Shown: positions 53,376 through 63,969 of the stretch, piece by piece
How the letters are laid out: every line of letters starts with the position of its first letter
Numbering within the stretch: the first letter of the stretch is position 1
DNA from: Adiantum capillus-veneris
Taxonomy: Eukaryota; Streptophyta; Polypodiopsida; Polypodiales; Pteridaceae
Reading direction: 5' to 3'
Assembly: GCA_014529385.2 (NCBI GenBank)
Contig: CM043962.1
Span: 46,293,098-46,357,097, forward strand
Length of the DNA: 64,000 bases
Program-made: the position numbers and the translations under genes
Notes under the pieces: model-generated
What the model was told of the DNA's origin: nothing
The model's database searches: none
Seen by the model: the letters and a program-made list of their open reading frames with translations, nothing else

Positions 53376-54850
53376 TTTTTGTGTTCTCTCTGTTTAAAAG
53401 CATATATTTGTGAGACCGTATTGTGCTTAATCCATCTTTTTGAGAATTCCTCAGCAAACTCTCTTAGCAAATGGTCAATGTCATGGAATCCCCCTCTGTT
53501 TAGTGGTTGAAACCATGTCAATGCCGTACCTTCTAGAGTAAGACCAAATCCCTCGTATTGTGTATGGAAATCTGTTATCTGCTCAGCTCTTAAGACTTGC
53601 TTAAAGAGTGACACATGTGCATACGGATCTCCTGAACCACCATACTTCTTTGGCATACACTTGGCTACTTGAGATGGTCTCATACGTCTATCGTCTGCTA
53701 CCAATCTCATTGCTCCTGTGTCCCGGCTAAAGCTTTCTCTAACATCATGGACTTCATCGGTTACCCTTGTCGGTTCCCCTGCCCTGAGTCTACTACTAGG
53801 AGGTAAATGTGATGGTTCCGCTGCGAACCTTGGACCTGGAGTGGTATACATGAGGATTGGAACTGCACTACCTCGATTCGTATCCATTGACTCTCTCGAA
53901 TGTAATGATCCCATTGGTCCGGGCTTCGAGTACTGAGGTTGACTGAAAGAGTCAGCAACCTGAGTTCTTTGTCCTCCTGTTGTCATTGGGTTTTGCACTC
54001 CATTTGTTGGTGCTGGTCTTTGTGAGCTAGAAGTAACATAATACTGATGTAGTGGTCCCCCAAAATATGTATATCCTTCTAATTCTTTCTTGCCCATTGT
54101 TGAGTATTGCCTCCCATACTTGCCGTAAGCGGCAATTTTCACTTCCGATCCCTCTGTGTAGGTAAAGACATAAAGTCTTTTTTGGTCTGTCAACTCTCCG
54201 GTGTAGGGTTCTTCACATCTATAATAGAGATCTTGTTCCCCATTATTATATTTGTATAGCCCCACATAGATGTTATCAGTGTTGATCCTTGTAGTTTCAT
54301 TCTCTCTTCTTAACCTCGCATCAGGGAAGTTCATTATTGGTGCTTTCTCCTCAAGTTCTTCATCAACTTTGGCTTTGGTGCCCATCAATCCCCACTTATC
54401 CACAATGTTAGGGTTTAGGACTACCAAGTACATGGTACCCTCATCATCTAGATATCTATCTCCGCTATAGCTCACAGGCACTAAGTCCTTGAACTCACTA
54501 GGTCTATCTTCTATCTTTACACAATAGCGGTCCATTCCATCTTTGTAGATCTTGGCACCTTGCTCATTGTCGTACTGGTATTTTATGAACAATAGCTTCA
54601 TTGTGGCGGAAGGGTTTGATGATCCTGCTGCCATATTTTCTCTGTTGTTCAGGTTCAAGTGTTCCAAGTGTTCGGTGAAAATCTCGTAAGATCTCTCCGA
54701 AGAAGTATCAGAAACACTTCCTTCAAAGATCGGCTCTAATGGTTGCACCCAACTTTGGTTTACACTTCCCTCGGTTGATATGACACTTGCTTGTTCCCCT
54801 TGTTTTGGTTGGTTATTCTGGAGATTCCTGCCCGATCTCAAATTCATCAA
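53372..54850 (-). CDS. gag N-terminal part of gypsy copy 3, with lineage-specific N-terminal domain
   Basis: A 492-codon frame starting MMNLRSGRN (LRSG motif shared with copy 2). Residues 80-275 form a compact, probably beta-rich domain not found in copy 2 but present in the relic at 9257-9933 (KDGMDRYCVK, RLYVFTYTEG, YTYFGGPLHQYYVT). A low-complexity linker follows, then the first half of the capsid-type gag domain from about 390 (AKCMPKKYGGSGDPYAHVSL, FKQVLRAEQITDF, GTALTWFQ). The start is chosen at 54850 because the related relic aligns to the same region and the upstream leader has no matching frame. Confidence 0.85.
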   Translation of the reverse strand: MMNLRSGRNLQNNQPKQGEQASVISTEGSVNQSWVQPLEPIFEGSVSDTSSERSYEIFTEHLEHLNLNNRENMAAGSSNPSATMKLLFIKYQYDNEQGAKIYKDGMDRYCVKIEDRPSEFKDLVPVSYSGDRYLDDEGTMYLVVLNPNIVDKWGLMGTKAKVDEELEEKAPIMNFPDARLRRENETTRINTDNIYVGLYKYNNGEQDLYYRCEEPYTGELTDQKRLYVFTYTEGSEVKIAAYGKYGRQYSTMGKKELEGYTYFGGPLHQYYVTSSSQRPAPTNGVQNPMTTGGQRTQVADSFSQPQYSKPGPMGSLHSRESMDTNRGSAVPILMYTTPGPRFAAEPSHLPPSSRLRAGEPTRVTDEVHDVRESFSRDTGAMRLVADDRRMRPSQVAKCMPKKYGGSGDPYAHVSLFKQVLRAEQITDFHTQYEGFGLTLEGTALTWFQPLNRGGFHDIDHLLREFAEEFSKRWIKHNTVSQIYAFKQREHKK

Positions 54851-56257
54851 TTCCCCTAAAGGACTTTAACTTTTCCGTCTCGGCAATTTGTTTTCCCAAG
54901 TTTTTGTGGTCAGAATCGATCCAAACTGATTGATACTTGGTCAATTGTTTAATCTTGTCAGTTGGACAACTTCTGTTTCATCAAATGAGAATTTTGTTGC
55001 AGTTAGGATGAAAAAGACATTATACGCGTATGATGTCTTTTTTCACAGATTTGGACTATTTTGGTTATGCTCACTCTCAGTAGCCCCCTTATGCTCTGTC
55101 CACTCACAAAATTCAGTTTGAACTCTGTTTGAGCAAGTTATGGCTAATTTAGGCTTTTCTTGGCAATTTTCCGCTTTTGACTTGTTTTGGGTCAATTGTG
55201 ATCCAAATGGGATGAAACTTGAAATATAACCTCTAGACAGCTATTACAATGGATCTGTGTTGGCAAAGTATCAAAATATGTCCAAAATTAGGTCAAAGAC
55301 ATTATACGCGTATGATGTCTTTTTCATCAATTTGGGTCAAGACTTGATATTTATGCTTTCTACAGTGTTTGTAACAATCTTGTCAGGTTAGATATCAAAA
55401 ATAAGCAGTGGATGTGCTAAAAGACATTATACGCGTATGATGTCTTTTGTCCCAGATTTTGACTATTCTTGGTTTTAAGCCTTCTCCAATGTTTATAATT
55501 GAGTTTTAAGTGTTTTTGTCAGGTTTGAATGTAAAAACAAGATCTGAATTAATCCAAAATTTCCTGTTCTTTGCGTTTCTTGGGCTCCGACTTGTCTTTT
55601 TGGGTTTCTTTGAGTGTTAATGCTCTTGTTTTAAGTTGAAATTAGGGTATAACCCCCCTTTTGAACACTCTGGTAAAGTCAAAATTTCTGTTTTGGTCTC
55701 TGTTTGGTCATTTAGACATCATACGCGTATGATGTCTAAAGTCGCAAATTTCCAGTTTTTTGGCACAGAATCCTTCCTAAAGCTTTCTCAAGTGCTCAGA
55801 AACTCCCAGATACATAGAAAATTTCCATGACTTTTGTTTATTGCAAGTTTCACTACTAACTCGACGGTTTAGTGATCTATCATGCAATCAACCATATCAA
55901 GCAAATACTCCAATGATTACTAGCTCCAGATCAGGATCAAATGAAGTCCTACCTGAGCTATTCCTAATCATAAAATGGGTTTGGTAATTGTGATTTTAAA
56001 GAGATCCACTGCCACTCACGGACTAGCAAATTCTTCTTCTATCAACAACTACTCAACACCAACAAAACAACAAACAAATCTAAGCTAAACTAAAAATACT
56101 GTCAACACGGAAGACCCAGGAATACCCCACTTCTTAGTATCTCTCGAGATCTTCGGAGTCCACCACTCCTAGATCTTTTCTAACTAAAGTATACAAAGTA
56201 GTTTATGCGACTCACCTCGTAGGATTAGTCTAAGGTCACCTACTTAGGGCTCTCGTC
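54851..56257 (-). other. Leader of gypsy copy 3
   Basis: Untranslated 1.4 kb between PBS and gag. It contains the four-copy palindrome array at 55015-55737; the remainder shows no gene. Confidence 0.8.
55015..55737. repeat. Palindrome array upstream of gag (four copies)
   Basis: Copies at 55015-55038, 55297-55320, 55422-55445 and 55714-55737; starts are 282, 125 and 292 bp apart. The last is perfect; the other three carry the same single mismatch (ATTATACGCGTATGAT at the centre). The nearest copy lies 165 bp from the gag start codon. Confidence 0.95.
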
Positions 56258-56275
56258 CCCGGCAGTGGCGCCAAA
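56258..56275 (-). other. Primer-binding site of gypsy copy 3
   Basis: On the minus strand the LTR end ...CCTTAACA is followed by TT and TGGCGCCACTGCCGGGGA. The TGGCGCC...CCGGGGA frame matches the tRNA-Asp/Arg-type PBS of Tat/Athila elements; the exact tRNA is not assigned. Confidence 0.82.
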
Positions 56276-56903
56276 TGTTAAGGCGGTTACGCCGCTAGCG
56301 GAAGCTAAATAGCGAGAACTCAACCAACAACAGAATTTGTTAGACGAGGACGGAGCTTGACCCGCACGTAGGCGCATGGAAACAACTAGGTGGGTGTCAA
56401 ATCACCTACTCGACCTTCTAATGACAATCACTACTAAGGAAATCAAATCTAAGTTCTAAAATACGCAAGTGACTGAAATCCGTACTACGAACGAATGCTA
56501 TACGAAACAGGATCTAGAATCATTGAATCGATCTCAAACTCAAGGGGAAGTCTATACACTAGGTAAGAACAACACCCTAAAGACTTGAACTGCAAAATCA
56601 ACCTATAACCACTCCGTGCGGTAAACGTGTATAAAGACAGGCCGAAAAATACAGGTGATCGAAACTTGACCCCGATGGTACTAATGTGTAGCTCTACTCG
56701 TTGTGGTTCTATAGATATGCTGCACGCTCCATTCCGACACACGAGTTGGAAGAAAACTCATAGCGAAGCTCGTAGGAACTTACCACACATAGAAGATGAT
56801 AGCGCACACTCTTGGTATCTGTGCGTAGCTCTCGCCGTTGCTAACACAATGGCGGTGTCGCTTCTCCAATGGCGGCTCCGTAGCTCGCGTAGCAAGTAGA
56901 TAA

Positions 56904-56949
<46 letters not shown>

Positions 56950-57235
56950 CACAGTCATGGCGCTCAAAAACTCACTTTGATTAATAATCTGAATCTCCTT
57001 AGGTTACAAAAACTTTGGCTTATATACCTCAGCCTTGGAGGTGAGAACATCTCTAACTAATTACATCAGCAAGTGAAATTACTTCGGGATTACAAGCTGG
57101 AAACTCAATTGAGTCCTGTTACTTAATGAATGGCTCAAATCAAAATTAATGTCGGAAAGACATTTATTACAATCAATGGTTACAAAATGATGAGTGTGAG
57201 CAAAAATGTGGGTGTGATCCTCTGCTGGCTCAACA
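56276..57235 (-). repeat. 5' LTR of gypsy copy 3 (right, 960 bp)
   Basis: On the minus strand it starts TGTTGAGCC and ends ...CCTTAACA. It retains the TATA box and a long (GA)n tract (CT at 56907-56946 on the plus strand). Confidence 0.95.
57019..57026 (-). promoter_or_regulatory. TATA box of copy 3 5' LTR
   Basis: TATATAAG on the minus strand, about 210 bases into the LTR and about 75 bases upstream of a sense-strand (GA)n tract. It is absent from the 3' LTR. Confidence 0.7.
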
Positions 57236-57240
57236 CCTTT

Positions 57241-58581
57241 TTCCACTGATGTGCCTCTTAGACGTATTCTTTGTGTTTCCTAGTGTGTACAGGAGCGTGT
57301 TGCTGTTGTTAGGATCTGGACCTTCATGGAATCTTTATCTCAACTCACTCTTCAAATCAAGTGCAATTATCAACGCAAACAGGTGTTTCTTGTCCATTAG
57401 CATGGCCCCTTATCTTTTTTGCATCTATGTTTGTCTGCTCTAATTGTGATTGGTAGCATAATATTCAGCACATTTTCTTAGTATCAATCATTTAATTCAA
57501 TGTAATTTTTGTCATAATCCCTTGTCTAGGCTTAAAAATCAAGCAGTCCGACTAAGCTAGTTTGACCAAGGTAGGCGTTAAAGATCTTCTCTTAATACCA
57601 TGGGGAATGACTTCCTAATAATCAATGGTTACTTAGGTTCTTAATCCAATTTAGGCAGCATTGTGTGAAATGTACTAGGGCTTTCTAGTGGGCTTAGTCC
57701 CTATTGACCTTTAGCTTAAGTATTATAAAGGGAGTTTACTAGTGTGATGAGCCTGGGGAGGGTAACAATGTTATATAACCCCCCAAAGTTACAAAATTAA
57801 AATGCTAAAAACGAACAAAAAAGATAATAAAAAAAATCAAAGTGCCACAATGTAAAATTTTAAGCTGAAAGAGAAATCTCAGTTTGATTGGGTACTTCAC
57901 TCACATGTATCGCCTATGGTACTAGAGCCCTAGAGGTTCCCAGTGTGGGCACTTTTCCTTGAAAATCAAAAAACCCAAGACATACAAAATAAGCACACAC
58001 ATCAAAATTGAATCAATGTGAAAAGACTTTGGATAAGCACAAACATCAAAATTGAATCAATGTGAAAAGACTTTGGGGGGTCAAAGAAAAAGTAATCAGT
58101 CAGGCGATGATTTCATGAGAAATTCCTTTTATCGTAGCTTAACTACAAGGTCTTCTAGGTATAGTCTCTAATCAGCCCTCGGACATGAAATACTTGGCTC
58201 TCGCGATTAAACAACTTAATTGACTAGAGAAGATTGAGAAGCTTACCCATGGTATTAATAGTCGATCTTTAGTGCCTTTCGACTTTTGAATTAGCGACCC
58301 CAGACTTGTTTAATTTTTTACCTTTACAGCTGTTTATGCATTTGATTATATTGAAATTTAATGTTTATTGCTGACAAATGGTTTAAAATTCTGTTACCAA
58401 TCAAATTGTCTGCATACAACTGCATATGCTTTTTAATTGCCTATGAGAATGCAATGTTGTTTGATTTTGCAGTGTGACTGAAGGAGGCTAAGGACATTCA
58501 TCTCAAAAACTCTTCCACCTCGACGAACGCACTTCAACTCAACAACTTCCGAGGACAGAATCTACATCAGGAAGGGGGACA
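57241..58581 (+). other. 3' non-coding region and polypurine tract of gypsy copy 2
   Basis: This continues copy 2 after the nested element. No gene is seen. It includes a 41-bp tandem duplication (CACATCAAAATTGAATCAAT repeated, 57991-58075) and ends in the purine tract GGAAGGGGGACA before the LTR. Confidence 0.7.
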
Positions 58582-59233
<652 letters not shown>

Positions 59234-59238
59234 CATGT

Positions 59239-60579
59239 TCTTCAAACAAAGACGTGTATGAACTTAACATTTGCAAGTTGTATAATAAAGACACTTGTTA
59301 AGTATATGCTGTACAAATTTGCAAGTATTTCCATCCAATAATGCTAAAATGTACATTAGGATGAGATTACCCACCTATAATAAGCATGGATTTGAAGCAC
59401 CTACGTGCAAGATGTAAGAAAGAAGGCTCTTTTAGAGAAAAAGTGGTGACACTTGACCTCTCTAACTTGCAGCCTTTCACTATTTGTGTACAAAAGAAAC
59501 CTTTTTGCTAAGCACTACAAAACAAGTAGAGGCAACACCTTAGACTTCAAAGTTTGTGATAAGAAGAACACAACCAAAAGTAAGAAGTATATTGTTACCT
59601 TGCACCAGGGGGTGTTTCTTTTAAATATGTGATGGTATTGGAAAGCTTCTTGCAATTGTTGTTAGAGAGTTTCAACCTCCCTCTTCGAAGAGGCAATGCT
59701 GTCTTGTAATGCCACTCTTTTGAGCTGAAGAGCTTGACATTTGTGCATCCAAGCCCATACACAACCAATTGCAATAGTTTAACAAGCCTACTTCTCCCCT
59801 TCCAAGATATTGAAGAGCCATCAACATTTGTCTCACCGATGGTACGACGTTCCTAGGATGACCTCTGCTCACCCTCACGTGTGCAGACTTCAGTGCAAAC
59901 GCCGCCGACAAGTAAATATGTACGCTTTTGTTGTGCGGAGTACATGGTGGTGGAGGCATACGATTTGTGATGTCTGTGAGCACCATGGTAGTTGTTGCAT
60001 GAGGAAGCAAAGGATTGAAAGAGAGAGGGGGAAGGGAGAGGGAGGAACATGGGAGGAGAGAAGGGGGCAGGGGGGGAGAGGAAGAGAGAGGGGAGGAGGG
60101 GAGAAGAGGGAGAGAGAAGGGAGGAGGAGGGAGGGAGAGGAGAGGGAGAGAGGAGAGAGGAGGAGGAGAGAACAAAGGTTTTTTTTTTGGGGGGGGGGAT
60201 TTTTTTTTGAAAAAGTGGACTTTTAGTATTTGTAGGTTAAAAAAAAAGTCAAAAAATGATTTTTTCATATGTATATATGTTGGGGGGAAGTTTTAAGTAA
60301 AAAATAAGTAAAAAAACTTAGTCAAATTTTGGCTCTTAGTGACCCACGTTTTTGCTGATGTGGCCACACTCCTTTACTCTCTTCACTTTCAAAAAGCTAG
60401 AGAGAGAAAGTGATCTCCTAGGTCCACATCCTACATGTGTCTAAAAAAAAGGCTAGAAAAGCCTACTCAAAACTAGCTTCTTGAATGCCCTTGTCTCCTT
60501 AACCCTATACAACATTAGCCTTAATCCCTAAAAATTAGGATTCCTTACAAGGCCCATGCAAGGTCCATATTTCTCCTAA
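59239..60579. other. Intergenic, with a GGGAGA-type purine tract
   Basis: No supportable gene. A strongly purine-biased stretch of G/A (GGGAGAGGAAGAGAGAGGGG-like) spans about 60015-60180, followed by T9, G9 and T8 homopolymers near 60180-60210. Confidence 0.6.
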
Positions 60580-60589
60580 GGAAGTGATT

Positions 60590-61270
60590 CTAATTACTTT
60601 CAAGTGCTTGTGAAGGACTCTATGTGCTTCTAAGTGCCTTTGAGAGACTGTAAGTGCTTTCAAGTGGCTCATAGTGCTTTAAGTATTTTCATATTTTAGA
60701 ATGCTTCTTAGTGCTTTCCACATCTGTCACGTGCTTCAAAATGATTATAAATGCTTTTGAGTGCTCTCAAGTGCTTCCAAAGGCATGCTTCAGAATACTA
60801 ATGAGTGCTTTCAAGAGGTCACAAGTGATCCCAGGTGCTTCAGAGTGCTTGTCTGTGCTCATGAATGATTCTGAGTCAGTCAAGTGCTTCAAAGTTCTTC
60901 CAAGTGCTTCAGACTAGTTCCACGTGCTTTGTAGTGCAATTCAAGTGTTTTCTAATGCTTCCAAGTGATTCTTATTTCTTTCAAGTGCTTGTGAGTGACA
61001 CTATGTGCTTCTAAGTGCCTTTGAGTGCTTGTAAGTGACTCTATGTTCTTCTAAGTGCCTTTGAGTGCTTCTAATTACTCTCTAGGTGCTTTAGAAAGAC
61101 TCTAAGTGCTTCAGAGTGCTTCCATGAGTGATTTTGAGTAATTTGAAGTTCTTTGAAGTGCTTCCATGTTCCTTCAAGTGCTACCAATTAGTTTTATGTG
61201 CTTGTGATTGACTTTGTGTGCTTCGATGAGCTTCTGAGGGTTTTCAATTACTTCCAAAAGCATGTCAGAG
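60590..61270. repeat. Degenerate AAGTGCTT repeat array (right copy)
   Basis: Same word composition and orientation as 24950-25730, with a directly alignable block (for example CTCAAGTGCTTCCAAAGGC at 60767 and at 25519). It ends in a 3' splice-like TATGTTTGCAG (61290-61300). Confidence 0.88.
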
Positions 61271-61300
61271 GTATTTAGATGTGTCTTACTATGTTTGCAG

Positions 61301-61555
61301 AGAGACTTCTACATGCAGTTCCATGAGGCTCATCCTAACATAGGGATCTCCCTCAAATGCTTTAAGGGTCTGAAGCCATACTTCTTACGCAAGCTAAAGG
61401 ACCGCAACACTTGCTGATGTGAATACCATGTTTAGCTTGTCTACCTTAAGGAAACCTTCAATCAGATACGCCATGGAAGATGTGGGCCACATGGAAAGCC
61501 ATGCTTTTGTAGGTGCCTTGTTTGCAGCCACCATGGTGAAACATCGCAGTGCATA
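61301..61555 (+). pseudogene. 3' exon fragment of the unrecognised repetitive gene family
   Basis: After a TTTGCAG acceptor the frame reads FYMQFHEAHPNIGISLKCF then LKPYFLRKLKDRNTC, then a TGA where a Cys codon would fit, CEYHV, a TAG, LVYLKETFNQIRH and a Cys/His-rich stretch (CFCRCLVCSHH). The Cys/His spacing suggests zinc binding. Two in-frame stops make it a pseudogene. It is preceded by the same AAGTGCTT intron-like array that follows the 24490-24864 exon, so the two fragments look like the two halves of one gene family. Confidence 0.45.
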
Positions 61556-61595
61556 ACATCAAGTGCCACATTTCCAAGTTTAATAGACCTATGGG

Positions 61596-62300
61596 GACAC
61601 TTCAAATCCACTTGGAAGGCACTAGATAGCTAGCACTTGTTAGCAAATTTCCACCACTTAAGAGTCTTTTGAAAGGCACTGGGCTAGCACTTGTTAGGGA
61701 TTTCCCACCACTTTCCAACACTTTAGATTCACTTGAAAGGCATTGATCTAGTACTTGTTAGGGACTTTCCATCACTTTCCAGCACTTTAGATCCACTTGA
61801 CAGGCACTCAGCTAGCACTTGTAAGGGACTTTCCAGCACTTTGGATCCACTTGACAAGCACTGGGCTAGCACTTGTTAGGGACTTTCTACCACTTTCCAA
61901 CAATTAGGATCCACTTGAAAGGCACTAGGCTATCACTTGTTAGGGACTTTCCAGCACTTTAGATCCACTTGACAAGCATTGGGTTAGCACTTGTTAGGGA
62001 CTTTTCACAACTTTCTAGCTCTTTAGATCTACTTGAAAGAAACAAGGCTAGCACTTGTTAGGGACTTTCCACCACTTTACAACACTTAAGATCCACTTAT
62101 AGGCACTAGAGATGCTTTTGTTAGGGACTTTATACCAATTTCCAACACTTTAGATCACTTTACAAACATTGGGCTAGCACTTGTTGGGTACTTTCAACCA
62201 CTATTCAACACTTAAGATCCACTTTATAGGCACTGAGCTAGCTTTGTTAGGGATTTTCTACCAATTACAGCACTTTAGATCCGCTTGACAAGATTTGGGC
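61596..62300. repeat. Minisatellite, about ten units of 55-80 bp
   Basis: The unit is approximately TTTAGATCCACTTGACAAGC + ACTGGGCTAGCACTTGTTAG + GGACTTTCCACCACTTTCCA + ACAC. Roughly ten diverged units with internal deletions run head to tail. Confidence 0.9.
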
Positions 62301-62920
62301 CATCACCACCTCAAACACCCTTTTTATATACATAGGTTAAAATAGCACTTAAGACTTCATAAAAAATTCAAGAACCATAGACCACAACATCCATTTCAAC
62401 AGAGAGAGAAAAATTGGATAGGGTAGAGGTCCAGAAATGCACATTATTACCATTGACCACTTGGCCACATAAAGTTGTCAGAGCACTTGGCCAACACTTT
62501 AGAGCACCTTAAGATAAAAATCAGATAGTCATTGACACAAGTATTCGTGTATATTACATACCAAATACATTTGTGTATATTTGACACGAAAGAATTCGTG
62601 TATATGTATGAACAATTTTTCAACCATTATGACACGGAGACAATAATTAGCTACACAGAGTGTCTATTATGCTCGAGGGGTGCATGTAATCATGTTAATG
62701 TATAACGTGAGTTCTAAAGGAGGGGTTTTAAAATGCAAAAATTTTAAGCAATTTAATAGAGATACGTTAAAATAAGGGGTATTTATATTCAATTTTGAAA
62801 AAAATTCCTAAAATAAGGGGTCATTTTATTCAGCTATGCATAATAAAAGAAGGGTTTTTTAGATACCCCATGAACACACATTATACAGGGGGATACTGAA
62901 CGGTTGAACCCCCCGAGCAA
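62301..62920. other. Intergenic, no gene seen
   Basis: AT-rich. Short repeats of (A/T)TTCGTGTATAT occur at about 62548-62600. No gene is seen. Confidence 0.55.
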
Positions 62921-63730
62921 TTATGGCCACTTTTGACTGCTTGGAATCTTCGACAAGTCTAGACTATCAATTCCTTCCTTGTGCTGTACATTTTCAGTGA
63001 CAATGTCCCAATTCCATTGTGCAAGCGTCTTGTTCCTTGCATCCAATGGACACTCATTGATAGCTTTCACTCTGTGAGCACTTTCAGCCCACTCGTAAAC
63101 AAACCTCACCACATATTCTTTCAAAAACTTCTCCCATTGCCTCTCGTCCAAATTCTCCAAGCCATGCAGAATGACATAGCATGTAGGATCATTGAAATAC
63201 ATTTTATACAAAGAATCATCTAGCACTAATGTGTTTGACTTATTGAACCGAGGAAAAAGATACCAAAAGGTTTCTAACTTTTTGAAGTACAATGGCCTTG
63301 GAGGGTTATCAAACTTCCAACTACTAACATGGCAAGCATCCTATGAGAGCCAACCACTTAGGCATCTTTTGCCCTGTTTTAGGCACTTGTCAATAGCTTT
63401 TTCTAAGTTCTGATGAGTGCGTGAGGTCCACATAAACACCTATGCTACCTGACTCAATGCAAGTAAGAATACCTCTGCATCATTTCGCACGTAATAGTTG
63501 ATGTTGTCATCTCCAGTTATTTTGCTAAAGTATAGCATTGACACATCCGAGGGAAGCCTGTTTTTTTTGGATTTCGTGCACATACGCAAGTACATTGTTG
63601 AAGTCAACAATGACTGCTAAATCCCGACTTCCAATGAAGCATCCAAAGCGAGTAAGCACTTTGCACTCAATTCGCTCTACCTCATCTCTGGATGGTTGGG
63701 GTTTTGAGCCAACCATGTGATTTTTAACTA
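62921..63730 (-). pseudogene. FCP1/NIF-like phosphatase-domain pseudogene
   Basis: Reading leftward on the minus strand: VIVDFNNVLAYVHE (63580-63640, the place of the HAD DxDx(T/V) catalytic loop, with the second Asp as Asn), then NYYVRNDAEVFLLALSQ, VFMWTSRTHQNLEKAIDKCL (HAD motif II-like T/S-S-R), then LYFKKLETFW and NKSNTLVLDDSLYKMYFND (motif III/IV DDS-YK) and a helical end. This order is that of plant NLI-interacting/FCP1-like domain proteins of the HAD superfamily. Stops interrupt at 63440-63442 and 63341-63343, and a frameshift lies near a T8 run at about 63561. It could be a captured gene fragment or a decayed gene copy. Confidence 0.6.
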
Positions 63731-63927
63731 CATAACACATAAAATGGTCAAAACAACTAAAATTAGGACACTGCACAGTAACTAAGAAAAAGCACTTGTA
63801 TATTATGTCAACGATTAACAATACAATAGCATAGTAAAAAAAGCTACAAATCTGCAAGAAGCTAAAGCTTCTTGCATGCTCGGGTTTTGGATGGGAGTGT
63901 GGTAGTACTTTTTTTGGGGTCGCAAGC

Positions 63928-63930
<3 letters not shown>

Positions 63931-63969
<39 letters not shown>
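63931..63969. repeat. Poly-C tract (C39)
   Basis: Thirty-nine consecutive C at the end of the window. The true length may be uncertain. Confidence 0.95.

Larger units (their letters stand above)
38186..57235 (-). mobile_element. 19-kb Ty3/gypsy LTR retrotransposon (copy 3), Tat/Ogre-like size, extra 3' ORF
   Basis: LTRs are at 38186-39106 and 56276-57235, with target-site duplication CCTTT (38181-38185 and 57236-57240). It reads on the minus strand. Order from its 5' end (right): LTR, PBS, leader with palindromes, gag, protease, RT-RNase H, integrase with long tail, 2.8-kb spacer with palindromes, 1091-codon ORF, polypurine tract, LTR. I count about 18 LTR substitutions over some 880 aligned bases, so it is younger than copy 2, as nesting requires. 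Gag-pol is split over six frames, while the 3' ORF is intact. Confidence 0.96.

Noticed and set aside
59672-60296. Open frames on both strands through the GGGAGA tract
   Set aside because: Low-complexity purine or pyrimidine sequence keeps all frames open; no domain is seen.
63931-63969. C39 run as a biological signal
   Set aside because: A homopolymer next to the window end; its length may be an assembly effect, so no function is claimed.
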